DNA of 64,000 nucleotides from Prochlorococcus sp. AG-409-P03 (GTDB taxonomy: Bacteria; Cyanobacteriota; Cyanobacteriia; PCC-6307; Cyanobiaceae): the NCBI GenBank assembly GCA_003215295.1, contig QCKN01000005.1:22019-86018 (forward strand), written 5' to 3'. Shown in pieces: positions 10,809 through 20,688 of this stretch. The position numbers and the translations under genes were made by a program. How positions within the stretch are numbered: the first letter of the stretch is position 1; every line of letters starts with the position of its first letter. The notes under the pieces are model-generated. The model worked only from the letters and a program-made list of their open reading frames with translations. It was not told where the DNA came from and searched no databases.

Positions 10809-11768
10809 ATGTCTTTAATTCGGCACTGGTTGCTGATGGTTCTGCCATTTGCTTTATGGGGCACAGCAATGGCTGCTATGGCACCTCTTGTTCTGTCTGG
10901 AGGTGCTTTAACTGTTGCTTCATTACGGCTTCTGCCGGCTGGGATTGCACTTTTAATAGCAGTCCCCCTTTTGAAAAGGAGTTGGACTATTGCAATTGGG
11001 GATCTGTGGTGGTTCCTGGTTTTTACGCTAATAGATGGGAGCATATTTCAACTTTGCTTGGCAAGAGGCTTGGCTGAAACGGGCGCTGGGTTGGGATCGG
11101 TTCTTATTGATTCACAACCGTTAATGGTTGCTCTTTTGGCTCGCAGCCTTTTTGGAGATGCAATTAACCCAATAGGTTGGATGGGGTTGATTTTGGGCTT
11201 GTTGGGGATAATTTTTATTGGTGCTCCACCTGGGCTCCTTAAGCATTGGTGGTTAATGGGTCAGCCTGTAGCAGTGGAAAGTTTATGGAGTCATGGAGAA
11301 GGGTGGATGCTTGCAGCTGCTGTTGCAATGGCTTTTGGAACGGTGTTGATTCGTTTTGCGTGTAAGGAAAGTGATCCTGTGGCTGTTACGGGTTGGCATA
11401 TGCTCTGTGGCAGTATGCCGTTACTTATATGGCATCTTTTTGATAAGAATTGGCCATTATTACCTCAGTGGTCGACATTTGAGTGGTCTCTGATGGTCTA
11501 CGCAAGTCTTTTTGGAAGTGCGCTTGCTTATGGACTGTTCTTTTGGTTCGCTAATAGAGAAGAATTGACCAGTTTCAGCACACTTGCTTTCTTGACACCT
11601 GTTTTTGCTCTCTTAACAGGAGGAATCTGGCTTGGAGAAAGGCTCGCCTTTTTACAGTGGATTGGCGTGGGCCTGGTTCTTGTGTCTGTTCTTTTAGTAA
11701 GTCAAAGAAAGCGTTTTTGGGAGCCAAATCAGTCAGAACAAAGCCTTATGAAACGAGGTCTTGGTTAA
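10809..11768 (+). CDS. EamA/DMT-family permease
   Basis: About ten hydrophobic segments; WLGERLAFLQWIGVGLVLVSVLLV end typical of EamA. Start placed at ATG 10809 (MSLIRHWLLMVLPFALWGT). Confidence 0.85.
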   Translation: MSLIRHWLLMVLPFALWGTAMAAMAPLVLSGGALTVASLRLLPAGIALLIAVPLLKRSWTIAIGDLWWFLVFTLIDGSIFQLCLARGLAETGAGLGSVLIDSQPLMVALLARSLFGDAINPIGWMGLILGLLGIIFIGAPPGLLKHWWLMGQPVAVESLWSHGEGWMLAAAVAMAFGTVLIRFACKESDPVAVTGWHMLCGSMPLLIWHLFDKNWPLLPQWSTFEWSLMVYASLFGSALAYGLFFWFANREELTSFSTLAFLTPVFALLTGGIWLGERLAFLQWIGVGLVLVSVLLVSQRKRFWEPNQSEQSLMKRGLG

Positions 11769-12874
11769 TGACTCTCAACCAAATGAAGCTGGTATTGGTT
11801 AGTACTCCTATTGGTTATTTGGGAAGTGGTAAAGGAGGTGGTGTTGAGGTGACGATGTGTTCCTTGATTAAAGGGCTTTTGAGCCTTGGACACCAGTTGA
11901 TTGTCGTCGCGCCATATGGCTCCGTTTTGCCCTCGGGCTGTAGTGCAGCAGAAATCTGTTTGGTAAGTGGTGTTGAACAACCGAGTTGGCAGCATCAAGA
12001 GCGTGATGCTCCAATGCTTATTCCTCCAGATGGCCTGCTCTTAAAGCTTTGGGAGCAAGCAATTCAGCTTGGAAAATCTGCGGATGCTGTTCTGAATTTC
12101 AGTTATGACTGGTTACCTCTTTGGCTTACTCCTCATGTAACTGCAGACCTCTTTCATTTGATAAGTATGGGTGGGGTGTCGAACGTGATGAAAAGTCTTG
12201 TTGAGGATTTGTCTAAGTCAAATAATCACGGTCGATTGGCTTTTCATACCTACTGCCAGGCTGCTGACTACTGCCTCTCAAAGGAGCCCGTAGTGGTTGG
12301 TAATGGTTTTGATCTTGGAAAATATGAGTTTCAACCTTCCTCTGGCGGGGCACTCGGTTGGGCTGGTCGTATTGCTCCCGAAAAGGGCCTAGAGGATGCT
12401 GTTGCTGTTGCGTCAGCTTTAGGGGAACGTCTTTTGGTCTGGGGGGTAAAAGAAGATCTTGAATATGCAGCCGTTGTGGAGGAAAATGCACCTGCAGGGA
12501 TGATTGATTGGCGAGGATTTCTACCTACAGATGAATTTCAGAGGCAAATAGGAGCCTGCCGTGTGTTGTTAAACACTCCGAAGTGGAATGAGGCCTATGG
12601 CAACGTTGTTGTTGAAGCAATGGCTTGTGGAGTTCCAGTTGTTGCTTATGACCGTGGAGGCCCTGGGGAGCTGGTTACTTCAGGTTTAACTGGCTGGTTG
12701 GTGGCCCCAGATGATATTAGTGAAATGACAGCTGCTACATCACGTATTAATGAGATTGATCGAAGAGAATGTAGGGTTTGGGCTGAGAAGTTTGCGTCTG
12801 CTGAAGAGTTTGCTCAACGAGTTGAGGATTGGATCTCGTCAATTATAAAGAATAAAGATGCCTCCATTAATTAG
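11768..12874 (+). CDS. glycosyltransferase (GT-B fold, GT4-like)
   Basis: GKGGGVEVTMCSLIKGLLSLGH N-terminus and EAYGNVVVEAMACGVPVVAYDRGGPGELV C-terminal donor-binding motif. Start at MTLNQMKLVLVS. Confidence 0.87.
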   Translation: MTLNQMKLVLVSTPIGYLGSGKGGGVEVTMCSLIKGLLSLGHQLIVVAPYGSVLPSGCSAAEICLVSGVEQPSWQHQERDAPMLIPPDGLLLKLWEQAIQLGKSADAVLNFSYDWLPLWLTPHVTADLFHLISMGGVSNVMKSLVEDLSKSNNHGRLAFHTYCQAADYCLSKEPVVVGNGFDLGKYEFQPSSGGALGWAGRIAPEKGLEDAVAVASALGERLLVWGVKEDLEYAAVVEENAPAGMIDWRGFLPTDEFQRQIGACRVLLNTPKWNEAYGNVVVEAMACGVPVVAYDRGGPGELVTSGLTGWLVAPDDISEMTAATSRINEIDRRECRVWAEKFASAEEFAQRVEDWISSIIKNKDASIN

Positions 12875-12883
12875 CTAATCGCA

Positions 12884-14719
12884 GTGACAACGTCTCACAC
12901 AACAGTGGAATTAACCTCACGCATGCGTCGTCGAGGCCTTTACTTGATATTGGCCATTGGACTTGTAATTTGTTTTTGGCAGCTTGGTTCAACAGGCTTG
13001 GTGGATGAAACGCCACCTCTTTTTGCAGCTGCTAGCCGGGCAATGAGTAATACAGGAGACTGGCTCACGCCTCGTGTAAATGGCCTACCTCGGTTTGACA
13101 AGCCTCCTTTGGTTTATTGGTTAATGGGTTTGGGATATTCGATCCCAGGAAATGCGGATTGGGATCCTCTTGGCACCTGGTCTGCACGTTTCCCTTCGGC
13201 AGCTTCGTCTTTGTTCATGATGTTGCTTTTAGGAGACACTGTAATGAGGTGGCCTCATAGAGGTGAGGCGTTTCCTCGACGTTGTGGCTTAATTACTGCG
13301 CTTGCTTTTGCGTTTTCTCCTCTAGTGATGATTTGGAGTCGGATTGCAGTAAGTGATGCATTGCTTTGCACGACTCTAGGTTCAGCTTTGATTTTTCAGT
13401 GGAGGTCTTATGCAAAGTCTCAAAATGGATCTTGGCGGTTGGCTTGGGTTTTTTTAGGCCTTGCAGTTCTTACCAAGGGGCCGGTAGCAGTAGTCCTGAT
13501 GACTATGACTTTGGTTTTATTTGGATCTCTGCCACAGATTGATTTTTCACTACTCCTTGCGCGTATTCGTCCTGTTCCTGGTTTTTGTATTACGGCTCTT
13601 GTCTCTCTACCTTGGTACTTACTTGAGCTTAGAGCAGAGGGACAAGCTTTTTGGGATAGTTTTTTTGGGTATCACAACCTCCAGAGATTTACATCAGTAG
13701 TCAATTTTCATCAGGAACCTTGGTGGTTTTTCGTTCTTATTCTGATTATCGCCTCGTTACCGTTTACTCCTTTTTTAATTCTTGGTCTGTTTAAAGCCTT
13801 CTCAATTTCATTTCCTGGTAGCAATGGACACAAGCTCGACTTAAACCCTAGGGATTCGCTGGTGCCTTTTGCGGCATGTTGGCTTATTTGCGTGTTTGTA
13901 CTTTTTACGTCTGCAGCAACGAAGCTTCCTAGTTATTGGTTGCCAGCTACCCCTGCAGCAGCATTGTTAATTGGCTGTGTCGATAGTGGCACTAAGTCTT
14001 CGCGGTTTGCTTGGTGGGGATCAATTTTCTTGTCTTTTTCTCTGGCATTAGTCTTTTGGTCCTCACCATTTTGGCTTTTGTCGATCAAGGATCCTGAACT
14101 ACCTACTCTTGGTTCGGAATTACTTGCGAGTCGTCTGGTTTTAAGAGCTGCTATTTCTTTCACTCTCGTTGGTGTTTTGGGGATCTTTCTGGGCTTTTTC
14201 TCAAAAACAAAGAGGTTACTTGCAATGCAAGCCCCTCTTTTACTCTTCCAAATGCTTGTGTTGGTGCCAATGATCAGTTTAGGAGATCAAGTCAGACAAG
14301 CCCCTCTAAGACAGGTAGCGAAGTTGCTTGTGTCATCGAAGAAGCCTTTCGAAGCTCTTGCAATGGTAGGAACTCAGAAGCCTTCTATACATTTTTACAC
14401 AGGTGAGGTGATCATTTATGAGGGGCGCTCTGCTTATGCATTGGTTAACCTTGAAGAGCGATTACGACTAGAGAAACGCAAAGGCTGGTCAGGTTCGCAA
14501 ATAGATGGATCTAAAGGAGCTAGAACTGCGTTGGTGGTTATAGATAAGAGGACTGCCAAGCGTTTGCACTGGCAGGAGTTAAATCCTGAGATTATTGGGG
14601 AATTTGGGGTTTATATGGTTTGGCGTTTAGATAGACAAACTCTCAAGATGAGAGCTAATAGGTTAGTTGAAAATGGTTTTAAACCTAATTGGAGGGCTTT
14701 TAGACCTGAGCGCTTCTGA
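12884..14719 (+). CDS. ArnT/PMT-like membrane glycosyltransferase
   Basis: GTG start; TGLVDETPPLFAAASRAMSNTGDWLTPRVNGLPRFDKPPLVYWLMGLGY..., polytopic GT-C pattern. Confidence 0.87.
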   Translation: MTTSHTTVELTSRMRRRGLYLILAIGLVICFWQLGSTGLVDETPPLFAAASRAMSNTGDWLTPRVNGLPRFDKPPLVYWLMGLGYSIPGNADWDPLGTWSARFPSAASSLFMMLLLGDTVMRWPHRGEAFPRRCGLITALAFAFSPLVMIWSRIAVSDALLCTTLGSALIFQWRSYAKSQNGSWRLAWVFLGLAVLTKGPVAVVLMTMTLVLFGSLPQIDFSLLLARIRPVPGFCITALVSLPWYLLELRAEGQAFWDSFFGYHNLQRFTSVVNFHQEPWWFFVLILIIASLPFTPFLILGLFKAFSISFPGSNGHKLDLNPRDSLVPFAACWLICVFVLFTSAATKLPSYWLPATPAAALLIGCVDSGTKSSRFAWWGSIFLSFSLALVFWSSPFWLLSIKDPELPTLGSELLASRLVLRAAISFTLVGVLGIFLGFFSKTKRLLAMQAPLLLFQMLVLVPMISLGDQVRQAPLRQVAKLLVSSKKPFEALAMVGTQKPSIHFYTGEVIIYEGRSAYALVNLEERLRLEKRKGWSGSQIDGSKGARTALVVIDKRTAKRLHWQELNPEIIGEFGVYMVWRLDRQTLKMRANRLVENGFKPNWRAFRPERF

Positions 14720-14724
14720 GAGAT

Positions 14725-15303
14725 TTAAAACTTACTTTTAGGTGATGCTTGGGATGAATCCTTGGTAGTTGTAACTTTGCTTATCTGCGGAGAAAGCTCT
14801 TGCCTGTGACAGAAGCCACATTGACCCCAGAGAGAAATTTCTCCAGTAGGAGCAGGCTTCCCACATTTTTGACAAGTTGCTAAGCCATGTACGTCAATCC
14901 TGCTTGGATGTCTTTCCCAGATATTCTTTTCGCTCTCAATACGTTCTGTTTTTGAAGGGTGATATTGCTGTATGCGAAGGTCTTTGATTCTGTGGCCTGC
15001 AGTTTGCAAAGTGGCTAATAGCTGCATTTTGTTGTATTGCAAAGCCTGGCGCCATTGCGGGTGACTAGCTCCTATCACTAAAACACCTCGATGCATGCTT
15101 ATTGGACGGCAATTGGGAGCAAGTCGTTCTCCGACTAATTTGGGCCAGTCATGCCACAAGCCAGCAAGACTCTTGCTCTTTTTCCAACCTAGTTTTAAGT
15201 CATCAAGGCAGTCAGATAGGGAGGAGGCCCCAGGTATTGGAGCTTCTTGCAGGATCTTTACTTCCCCAAGACTTTTACTTTCTTGACTATTTGCTAAATG
15301 CAT
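14725..15303 (-). CDS. DUF721 protein with C-terminal zinc-ribbon-like cysteines
   Basis: SLAGLWHDWPKLVGERLAPNCRPISMHRGVLVIGASHPQWRQALQYNKMQLL; CQKCGKP...CGFCHRQE pair. Confidence 0.75.
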   Translation of the reverse strand: MHLANSQESKSLGEVKILQEAPIPGASSLSDCLDDLKLGWKKSKSLAGLWHDWPKLVGERLAPNCRPISMHRGVLVIGASHPQWRQALQYNKMQLLATLQTAGHRIKDLRIQQYHPSKTERIESEKNIWERHPSRIDVHGLATCQKCGKPAPTGEISLWGQCGFCHRQELSPQISKVTTTKDSSQASPKSKF

Positions 15304-15370
15304 ATCATTAATCTAGGTGGAGTATTGCTTTAATCTCGCTAGCCTCCATTAGGTCTTATTAAATTCCTCT

Positions 15371-16171
15371 ATGGGGTTCTTTGACAGGTTAAGCAGGTTA
15401 CTTCGAGCAAACCTTAATGATTTAGTTAGTAAGGCTGAGGATCCAGTCAAAATTCTTGAGCAGTCAGTAGCTGATATGCAGGCTGATTTAGTCAAGTTAC
15501 GACAAGCTGTGGCTGTGGCTATAGCCAGTCAAAAAAGGCTGAGGAGTCAAGCAGAACAAGCTGAGTCTCAAGTGAAAACTTGGTATGAACGAGCAGAGCT
15601 GGCTTTACAGAAAGGAGAAGAGGATCTTGCTAGAGAAGCTTTGACGCGTAGAAAGACTTTTCAGGAATCATCTGTTGCTTTGTTAAGCCAACTGCAGGGT
15701 CAAGACGGACAGGTAGAGATGCTGAAGAGAAGTCTGGTTGCGCTTGAGGGGAAAATTGCTGAGGCGCGATCTAAGAAGGACATGCTGAAAGCACGAGCTC
15801 AAGCTGCAGAAGCGCAACAACAGCTTCAGAGCGCAGTTGGAAGCTTGGGCTCTAATAGTGCAATGGCTGCTTTTGATCGAATGGAAGATAAGGTTGAGTC
15901 GCTAGAAGCTTCAAGTCAGGCAGCGGCAGAGTTGGCGGGTGCCGATTTGGAGAGTCAGTTTGCTGCTCTCGAAGGGAATGACGATGTTGATCTTGAACTG
16001 GCACAGTTGCGACAAAAACTTCAGGCTGGTGTTGAGGTTGCAGCTCTCCCCTCAGCTGAGGTGGAAAGTGTCAAAACCAATGTGGAGGAAGAAGGAGATA
16101 TTGAGGCTGTAAATGTAGCTGAAGTGGATGCTGATCTTGAAGCCTTGAGGCGCTCCATTGATAAGCTTTAA
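15371..16171 (+). CDS. PspA/IM30 (Vipp1) family protein
   Basis: MGFFDRLSRLLRANLNDLVSKAEDPVKILEQSVADMQADLVKLRQAVAVAIASQKR, coiled coil. Confidence 0.93.
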   Translation: MGFFDRLSRLLRANLNDLVSKAEDPVKILEQSVADMQADLVKLRQAVAVAIASQKRLRSQAEQAESQVKTWYERAELALQKGEEDLAREALTRRKTFQESSVALLSQLQGQDGQVEMLKRSLVALEGKIAEARSKKDMLKARAQAAEAQQQLQSAVGSLGSNSAMAAFDRMEDKVESLEASSQAAAELAGADLESQFAALEGNDDVDLELAQLRQKLQAGVEVAALPSAEVESVKTNVEEEGDIEAVNVAEVDADLEALRRSIDKL

Positions 16172-16318
16172 AAACTCTGGCTTGACTATTTCCTGATGTG
16201 ATAAAAGTTACTTATCTCTCAGGTAGTCTGGTTTTGTGGAGGTGAGATTCAGTTAGGTTTTCGCCTTTTCTTTTTAGGCTTAAGCATTGATTCAATCCCA
16301 TTAAGAAGGGGGAGCTTT

Positions 16319-17515
16319 ATGCGGACTTCCAAGCGACTGGATCGTCTCGGTAAAGGCGTATTTCAGCGTAATGACTTTCGCAAGAATGCTTATCGGCTTG
16401 CAAATAAAAACAACGGCCTACCTCCTTTATTGGATCTTTCCTTAGGATCTTCGGACTTATTGCCTCCTGAAAATGTACTTGAGGCAATCAAAAAGGCTTT
16501 AAATGAACCAGGTAGCTCTGCTTATTGTTTACATGCTGCGACAAGACCTTTCCGGGAGTCTGTAGCAGTTTGGTGTCAGAGACGTTTTGGTGTTTCCATT
16601 GACCCTGAAAGAGAGGTTCAGTTTTTGGTTGGGTCTCAAGAGGGTACGGCTCACTTGCCTCTTTCATTATTGGATCCAGGAGATGTTGGATTGATCCTGA
16701 ATCCTTCTTATCCATCTCATAGGGGAGGAATGCTCTTGGCAGATGCTCAAATAGAAAGTCTTTTACTTAGTGCTGAAAAAGATTGGCGTCCTGACTTTGG
16801 CTCTTTGCAATTAAGTCAACTAGATCAATTGAGATTGATTCTTTTTGGATTCCCTCATAATCCAACTGCTCAAGTTGGCAGACAGAGCTGGTTAGACGAA
16901 GCAATGTCATTAGGTGTTCGCAATCAAATAGTTATTGCACATGACAACCCTTACTTAGACCTTTCTCTCGACGGAGATGCTCCTGCTTTGCTTCGTTGTG
17001 AAGGCTGGAGAGAATGGGGGATAGAGTTTTTCTCTTTATCCAAGGCTTGGAGTTTGGGAGGTTTCAGGCTTGCTTTCGCTATAGGTGCTGAAAATGTTTT
17101 AACTGCTCTTCAAAGAGTAAAGGGTGTTGTTGATTTCAATCAATCTTTGGCTTTACAGGCAGGTGCAATTGAGGCATTGACCAATTCTTTTGGATGGCCA
17201 GCGCAAATTCTGGGAACTTATAGAAATAGAAGGGATAGAACACTTAAAGCCCTGGCTCTGATGGGATGGCAGATCCCAAGTCCTTCAATGGCTATGTATC
17301 TTTGGATGCCATTGCCAGGATGGGCCAAAGCGAGAGGATGGAACGATGAAGTTATGGCAGCAGAACTCCTGGAACAGACGGGCATTGCCTTGACTCCTGG
17401 TTCAGGCTTTGGTTCTGGTGGTGCGGGTTGGCTGCGTCTTGCTTTGGTTCATCAGGCTGATGACCTAGAGGCAGCTGTTGCTCGAATGAAGGTGTGGTGG
17501 GATGCACATAGTTGA
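16319..17515 (+). CDS. PLP-dependent aminotransferase class I/II
   Basis: SLGSSDLLPPENVLEAIKKAL...GFPHNPTAQVG...HDNPYLDL...SLSKAWSLGGFRLAFAIG (PLP lysine motif). Confidence 0.9.
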   Translation: MRTSKRLDRLGKGVFQRNDFRKNAYRLANKNNGLPPLLDLSLGSSDLLPPENVLEAIKKALNEPGSSAYCLHAATRPFRESVAVWCQRRFGVSIDPEREVQFLVGSQEGTAHLPLSLLDPGDVGLILNPSYPSHRGGMLLADAQIESLLLSAEKDWRPDFGSLQLSQLDQLRLILFGFPHNPTAQVGRQSWLDEAMSLGVRNQIVIAHDNPYLDLSLDGDAPALLRCEGWREWGIEFFSLSKAWSLGGFRLAFAIGAENVLTALQRVKGVVDFNQSLALQAGAIEALTNSFGWPAQILGTYRNRRDRTLKALALMGWQIPSPSMAMYLWMPLPGWAKARGWNDEVMAAELLEQTGIALTPGSGFGSGGAGWLRLALVHQADDLEAAVARMKVWWDAHS

Positions 17516-18263
17516 ATGCTCTACAGGTGCTGCTGCTGTTGCGCGTCAATGGAAACTTAATTCGCCCTCTCAAAAACATCCTTGGCAGTTGCGTTGGAAA
17601 CCAGTATGTGCAAGTACAGAGATTGTTTTATCCGATTGGCTTTTGGCAAAACCTATGGGATCTTCTCCAAGAGCATTTTTAGCTGCTCGTCAGACTCGTG
17701 GAGTGGGTCAAAGAGGACGGACTTGGCATGCTCCAATTGGTGGGGTGTGGCTTAGCGCTGCCTTTAAAATGAATCTAATTGCTGAATCTGCTGGCCTACT
17801 TGGTTTAGGAGTAGCAGTTGCACTGGCTGAAAGTCTGGAAAGAAAATTTATACCCGTTCAAATTAAGTGGCCTAATGATCTAATAGTTGATGGTAGGAAG
17901 TTGGCAGGTCTTTTGCCTAAGTTGGTTCATCGAGGGTCAATATTGAGATATGGGCGTATAGGAATTGGTTTGAATGTTGCGAATAAGGTTCCACGTGGGG
18001 CTATTGCTTTGAATGAAATTTTGAAGCCTGCTAGTTGTAAAACAGTCTTTTGGGCTTCAGAGGTTCTTTTGGCTTTAGATCGAGGACTGGAGTTGTCTAG
18101 TAGAGCCGATTCTGTATGTGAAGCAGCGCAGCGTCGTCTTTGGTCAGATCACGTTAAAGATCCTAAGACTGGCAAGACTTGGCAGATTGAAAGGTTAGGT
18201 TTAGACGGATCTCTACATCTCCGTAGGGGTAGTTGGAAGACTGCTTGGACTCGTTGGGGGTGA
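17502..18263 (+). CDS. birA: biotin--[acetyl-CoA-carboxylase] ligase
   Basis: AARQTRGVGQRGRTWHAPIGGVWLSAAF; KWPNDLIVDGRKLAGLLPKL; GIGLNV. Confidence 0.92.
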   Translation: MHIVECSTGAAAVARQWKLNSPSQKHPWQLRWKPVCASTEIVLSDWLLAKPMGSSPRAFLAARQTRGVGQRGRTWHAPIGGVWLSAAFKMNLIAESAGLLGLGVAVALAESLERKFIPVQIKWPNDLIVDGRKLAGLLPKLVHRGSILRYGRIGIGLNVANKVPRGAIALNEILKPASCKTVFWASEVLLALDRGLELSSRADSVCEAAQRRLWSDHVKDPKTGKTWQIERLGLDGSLHLRRGSWKTAWTRWG

Positions 18264-18286
18264 GGCTCAGATTGTGGATGGGGTCT

Positions 18287-19009
18287 TTATTTCACACTTA
18301 GAACTTTGCCATCGCTAAAGCGAGCCACTTTTTTTGCACGAGCTGCAACATCGTCTTCATGGGTTACAAGGACAACAGTTATACCTTGTTTGTGGAGTTC
18401 ATCAAAGATATTGAGTACGTCTTTTGTGGTTTTTGAATCGAGCGCTCCAGTTGGCTCGTCTGCTAGTAGCAAAGCTGGTTGATTGATAATTGCTCTGGCA
18501 ATAGCTACACGTTGTTGTTGACCACCTGAAAGTTGGTTTGGTCGATTTTGCATTCGGTCTGCAAGGCCCACTCTTTCTAAAGCTTGTTCTGCTCGTAGTT
18601 GTCTTTCAGTAGCTTGTATTCCAGCGTAAATCATTGGCAGCATGACATTCTCTAGTGCTGTAGCTTCAGGCAGTAGATGGAATTGTTGAAAGACAAATCC
18701 AAGTGCTTGGTTTCGGAGGTCGGCCAGCTCATCGTCATTTAGCGCTTCTACGGCGACTCCATTGAGTTCATAGCTTCCAAGGGTTGGCCGATCTAGGCAG
18801 CCAAGGATATTCATAGCAGTGCTTTTCCCTGACCCACTTGCCCCCATAACGGCTAGGTAATCACCCTTATGAACTTCAAGGTTGATTTGATCCAAGGCCT
18901 TTACTAAAAGGGAGTCTTGGCCATAAAGCTTGCTGACATTAATTAGTCTCGCTACTGGACTAGATGAAAAGTGTGGTTGATTCTGTTTAACCAATTGGTT
19001 GTCCTCCAA
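18287..19009 (-). CDS. ABC transporter ATP-binding protein (MacB/LolD-like)
   Basis: Walker [10 protein letters not shown], signature [15 protein letters not shown], Walker [16 protein letters not shown]. Confidence 0.93.
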   Translation of the reverse strand: MEDNQLVKQNQPHFSSSPVARLINVSKLYGQDSLLVKALDQINLEVHKGDYLAVMGASGSGKSTAMNILGCLDRPTLGSYELNGVAVEALNDDELADLRNQALGFVFQQFHLLPEATALENVMLPMIYAGIQATERQLRAEQALERVGLADRMQNRPNQLSGGQQQRVAIARAIINQPALLLADEPTGALDSKTTKDVLNIFDELHKQGITVVLVTHEDDVAARAKKVARFSDGKVLSVK

Positions 19010-20555
19010 TTGCTATTGCCTCTTGTAATAAAGGCGTGCCCGCTACTGCACTGTTAGCCCATTGAAATAAAGGGTTGGACAAAATACCTCCTATCGCTGT
19101 TACAAGAACGCATGAAACCAAAGCAATTCTTAGTGGTGGAAGCCCTATTGTTTTCCATTGAACTGGTGGATATGTCTTGACTACTTCAGAGGCTTCTTGA
19201 GGCTCTTTTACTACCATCATTTTGATGACAGAGATGTAGTAATAAATTGAGATTACAGAAGTTACTAGCCCAACAACTACTAGTAGGTATTGCTGGTCAG
19301 CCCAGCCAGCAAAGAAAAGGTAGATTTTCCCGAAGAATCCAAGCATGGGAGGGATTCCACCGAGAGACAGAAGGCAGAGACTTAGACCTAATGTTATTAG
19401 CGGATCTTTTTGATAAAGGCCAGCGTAATCAGAGATTCGATCACTTCCTGTGCGTAATGAGAAGAGGATTATGCAAGCAAATGCACCTAAATTCATGAAT
19501 AAGTAAGCAGCCATATATAAAACCATTGCGGCAAAGCCATCTGCAGTGCCGCAAACTAGACCAATCATTACAAAGCCAGCTTGTCCAATTGAGCTATATG
19601 CAAGCATCCTCTTCATGGATGTTTGGGCAAGGGCAACTACATTCCCAAGCGTCATGCTCAGAACCGCTAAAACAGTGAAAAGAAGCTTCCATTGAGCATC
19701 AAATGCACTAAAACAACCAACAAGAAGCCTGAGAGAAAGAGCAAACCCAGCTGCTTTTGAACCGACGGAAAGGAAAGCAACTACAGGGGTTGGTGAGCCT
19801 TCATATACATCAGGAGTCCATTGGTGGAAGGGTACTGCAGCTATCTTGAAGGCTACTGTTGCAAGAACGAAAACAAGAGCTAGAGCCGCTAGTGGAGTTG
19901 GGCTTTCTACAAGTGCAAGTCCTATCCCTTGCAGACTTGTAGTGCCACTGATTCCATAAAGGAGGGATGATCCATACAGAAAAACAGCAGCAGCGGCAGA
20001 TCCCACGAGTAAATATTTTAGGGCTGCCTCTGAACTCCTGGCATCACGTTTCATGTATCCAGATAAGAGATAACTGGCTACAGAAAGTGTTTCTAGGGAA
20101 ACAAAAATACTTACAAGGTCAGTCGAGCCACATAGCAGCATCCCACCAAGAGTTGCAGCAAGAAGGATTGCGGCATATTCACCAACTGGACTTCCACTTT
20201 GCTCTGCATACCGCCAGCTGATGAGTAATGAGATAAGAGTTGATAGGGCGACTACAGCTCGGAATGCAATTGCAAGATTGTCTGCAAGAAATGCTCCGAG
20301 GAAAGAAGATTCCAGCGGGATATTCCATTGAAACGCAAGTAAAACTAATGCGCCTCCTAAACCCAGATAGCAGATTGGTGGTGACCACCTGATGGCTGCT
20401 TTGTCACCAGCAAGGTCAACTATTAGGGTTCCGAGCATGGCTAGAAGCACGCAGCCTTCGGGGGCAACGGCTCCAGCATTTAATCCAATGCTTAGAAGAT
20501 CTCCTGGATTAGCAAGGGCTTCTCCAGAGTTAAGCAGTGCACCCATTGCGGGCAT
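18987..20555 (-). CDS. ndhB: NAD(P)H-quinone oxidoreductase subunit 2
   Basis: 522 aa polytopic protein; [69 protein letters not shown]. Confidence 0.95.
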   Translation of the reverse strand: MPAMGALLNSGEALANPGDLLSIGLNAGAVAPEGCVLLAMLGTLIVDLAGDKAAIRWSPPICYLGLGGALVLLAFQWNIPLESSFLGAFLADNLAIAFRAVVALSTLISLLISWRYAEQSGSPVGEYAAILLAATLGGMLLCGSTDLVSIFVSLETLSVASYLLSGYMKRDARSSEAALKYLLVGSAAAAVFLYGSSLLYGISGTTSLQGIGLALVESPTPLAALALVFVLATVAFKIAAVPFHQWTPDVYEGSPTPVVAFLSVGSKAAGFALSLRLLVGCFSAFDAQWKLLFTVLAVLSMTLGNVVALAQTSMKRMLAYSSIGQAGFVMIGLVCGTADGFAAMVLYMAAYLFMNLGAFACIILFSLRTGSDRISDYAGLYQKDPLITLGLSLCLLSLGGIPPMLGFFGKIYLFFAGWADQQYLLVVVGLVTSVISIYYYISVIKMMVVKEPQEASEVVKTYPPVQWKTIGLPPLRIALVSCVLVTAIGGILSNPLFQWANSAVAGTPLLQEAIAIGGQPIG

Positions 20556-20688
20556 ATCTTCACGAGTTCAAACCGGGCTTTATGACTTTAGCCGCGTTAC
20601 TAAATACTCTCCAGTTATGGGTTAGATCTATGCATTTCGTGCTCTGGTGCGATAGAGAGGGGTAAGGGTTATATGTATTTGCTCGCTT

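Noticed and set aside
20556-20688. Possible tRNA T-loop (gagttcaaaccggg) upstream of topA
   Set aside because: No matching acceptor, D or anticodon arms around it; more likely chance.
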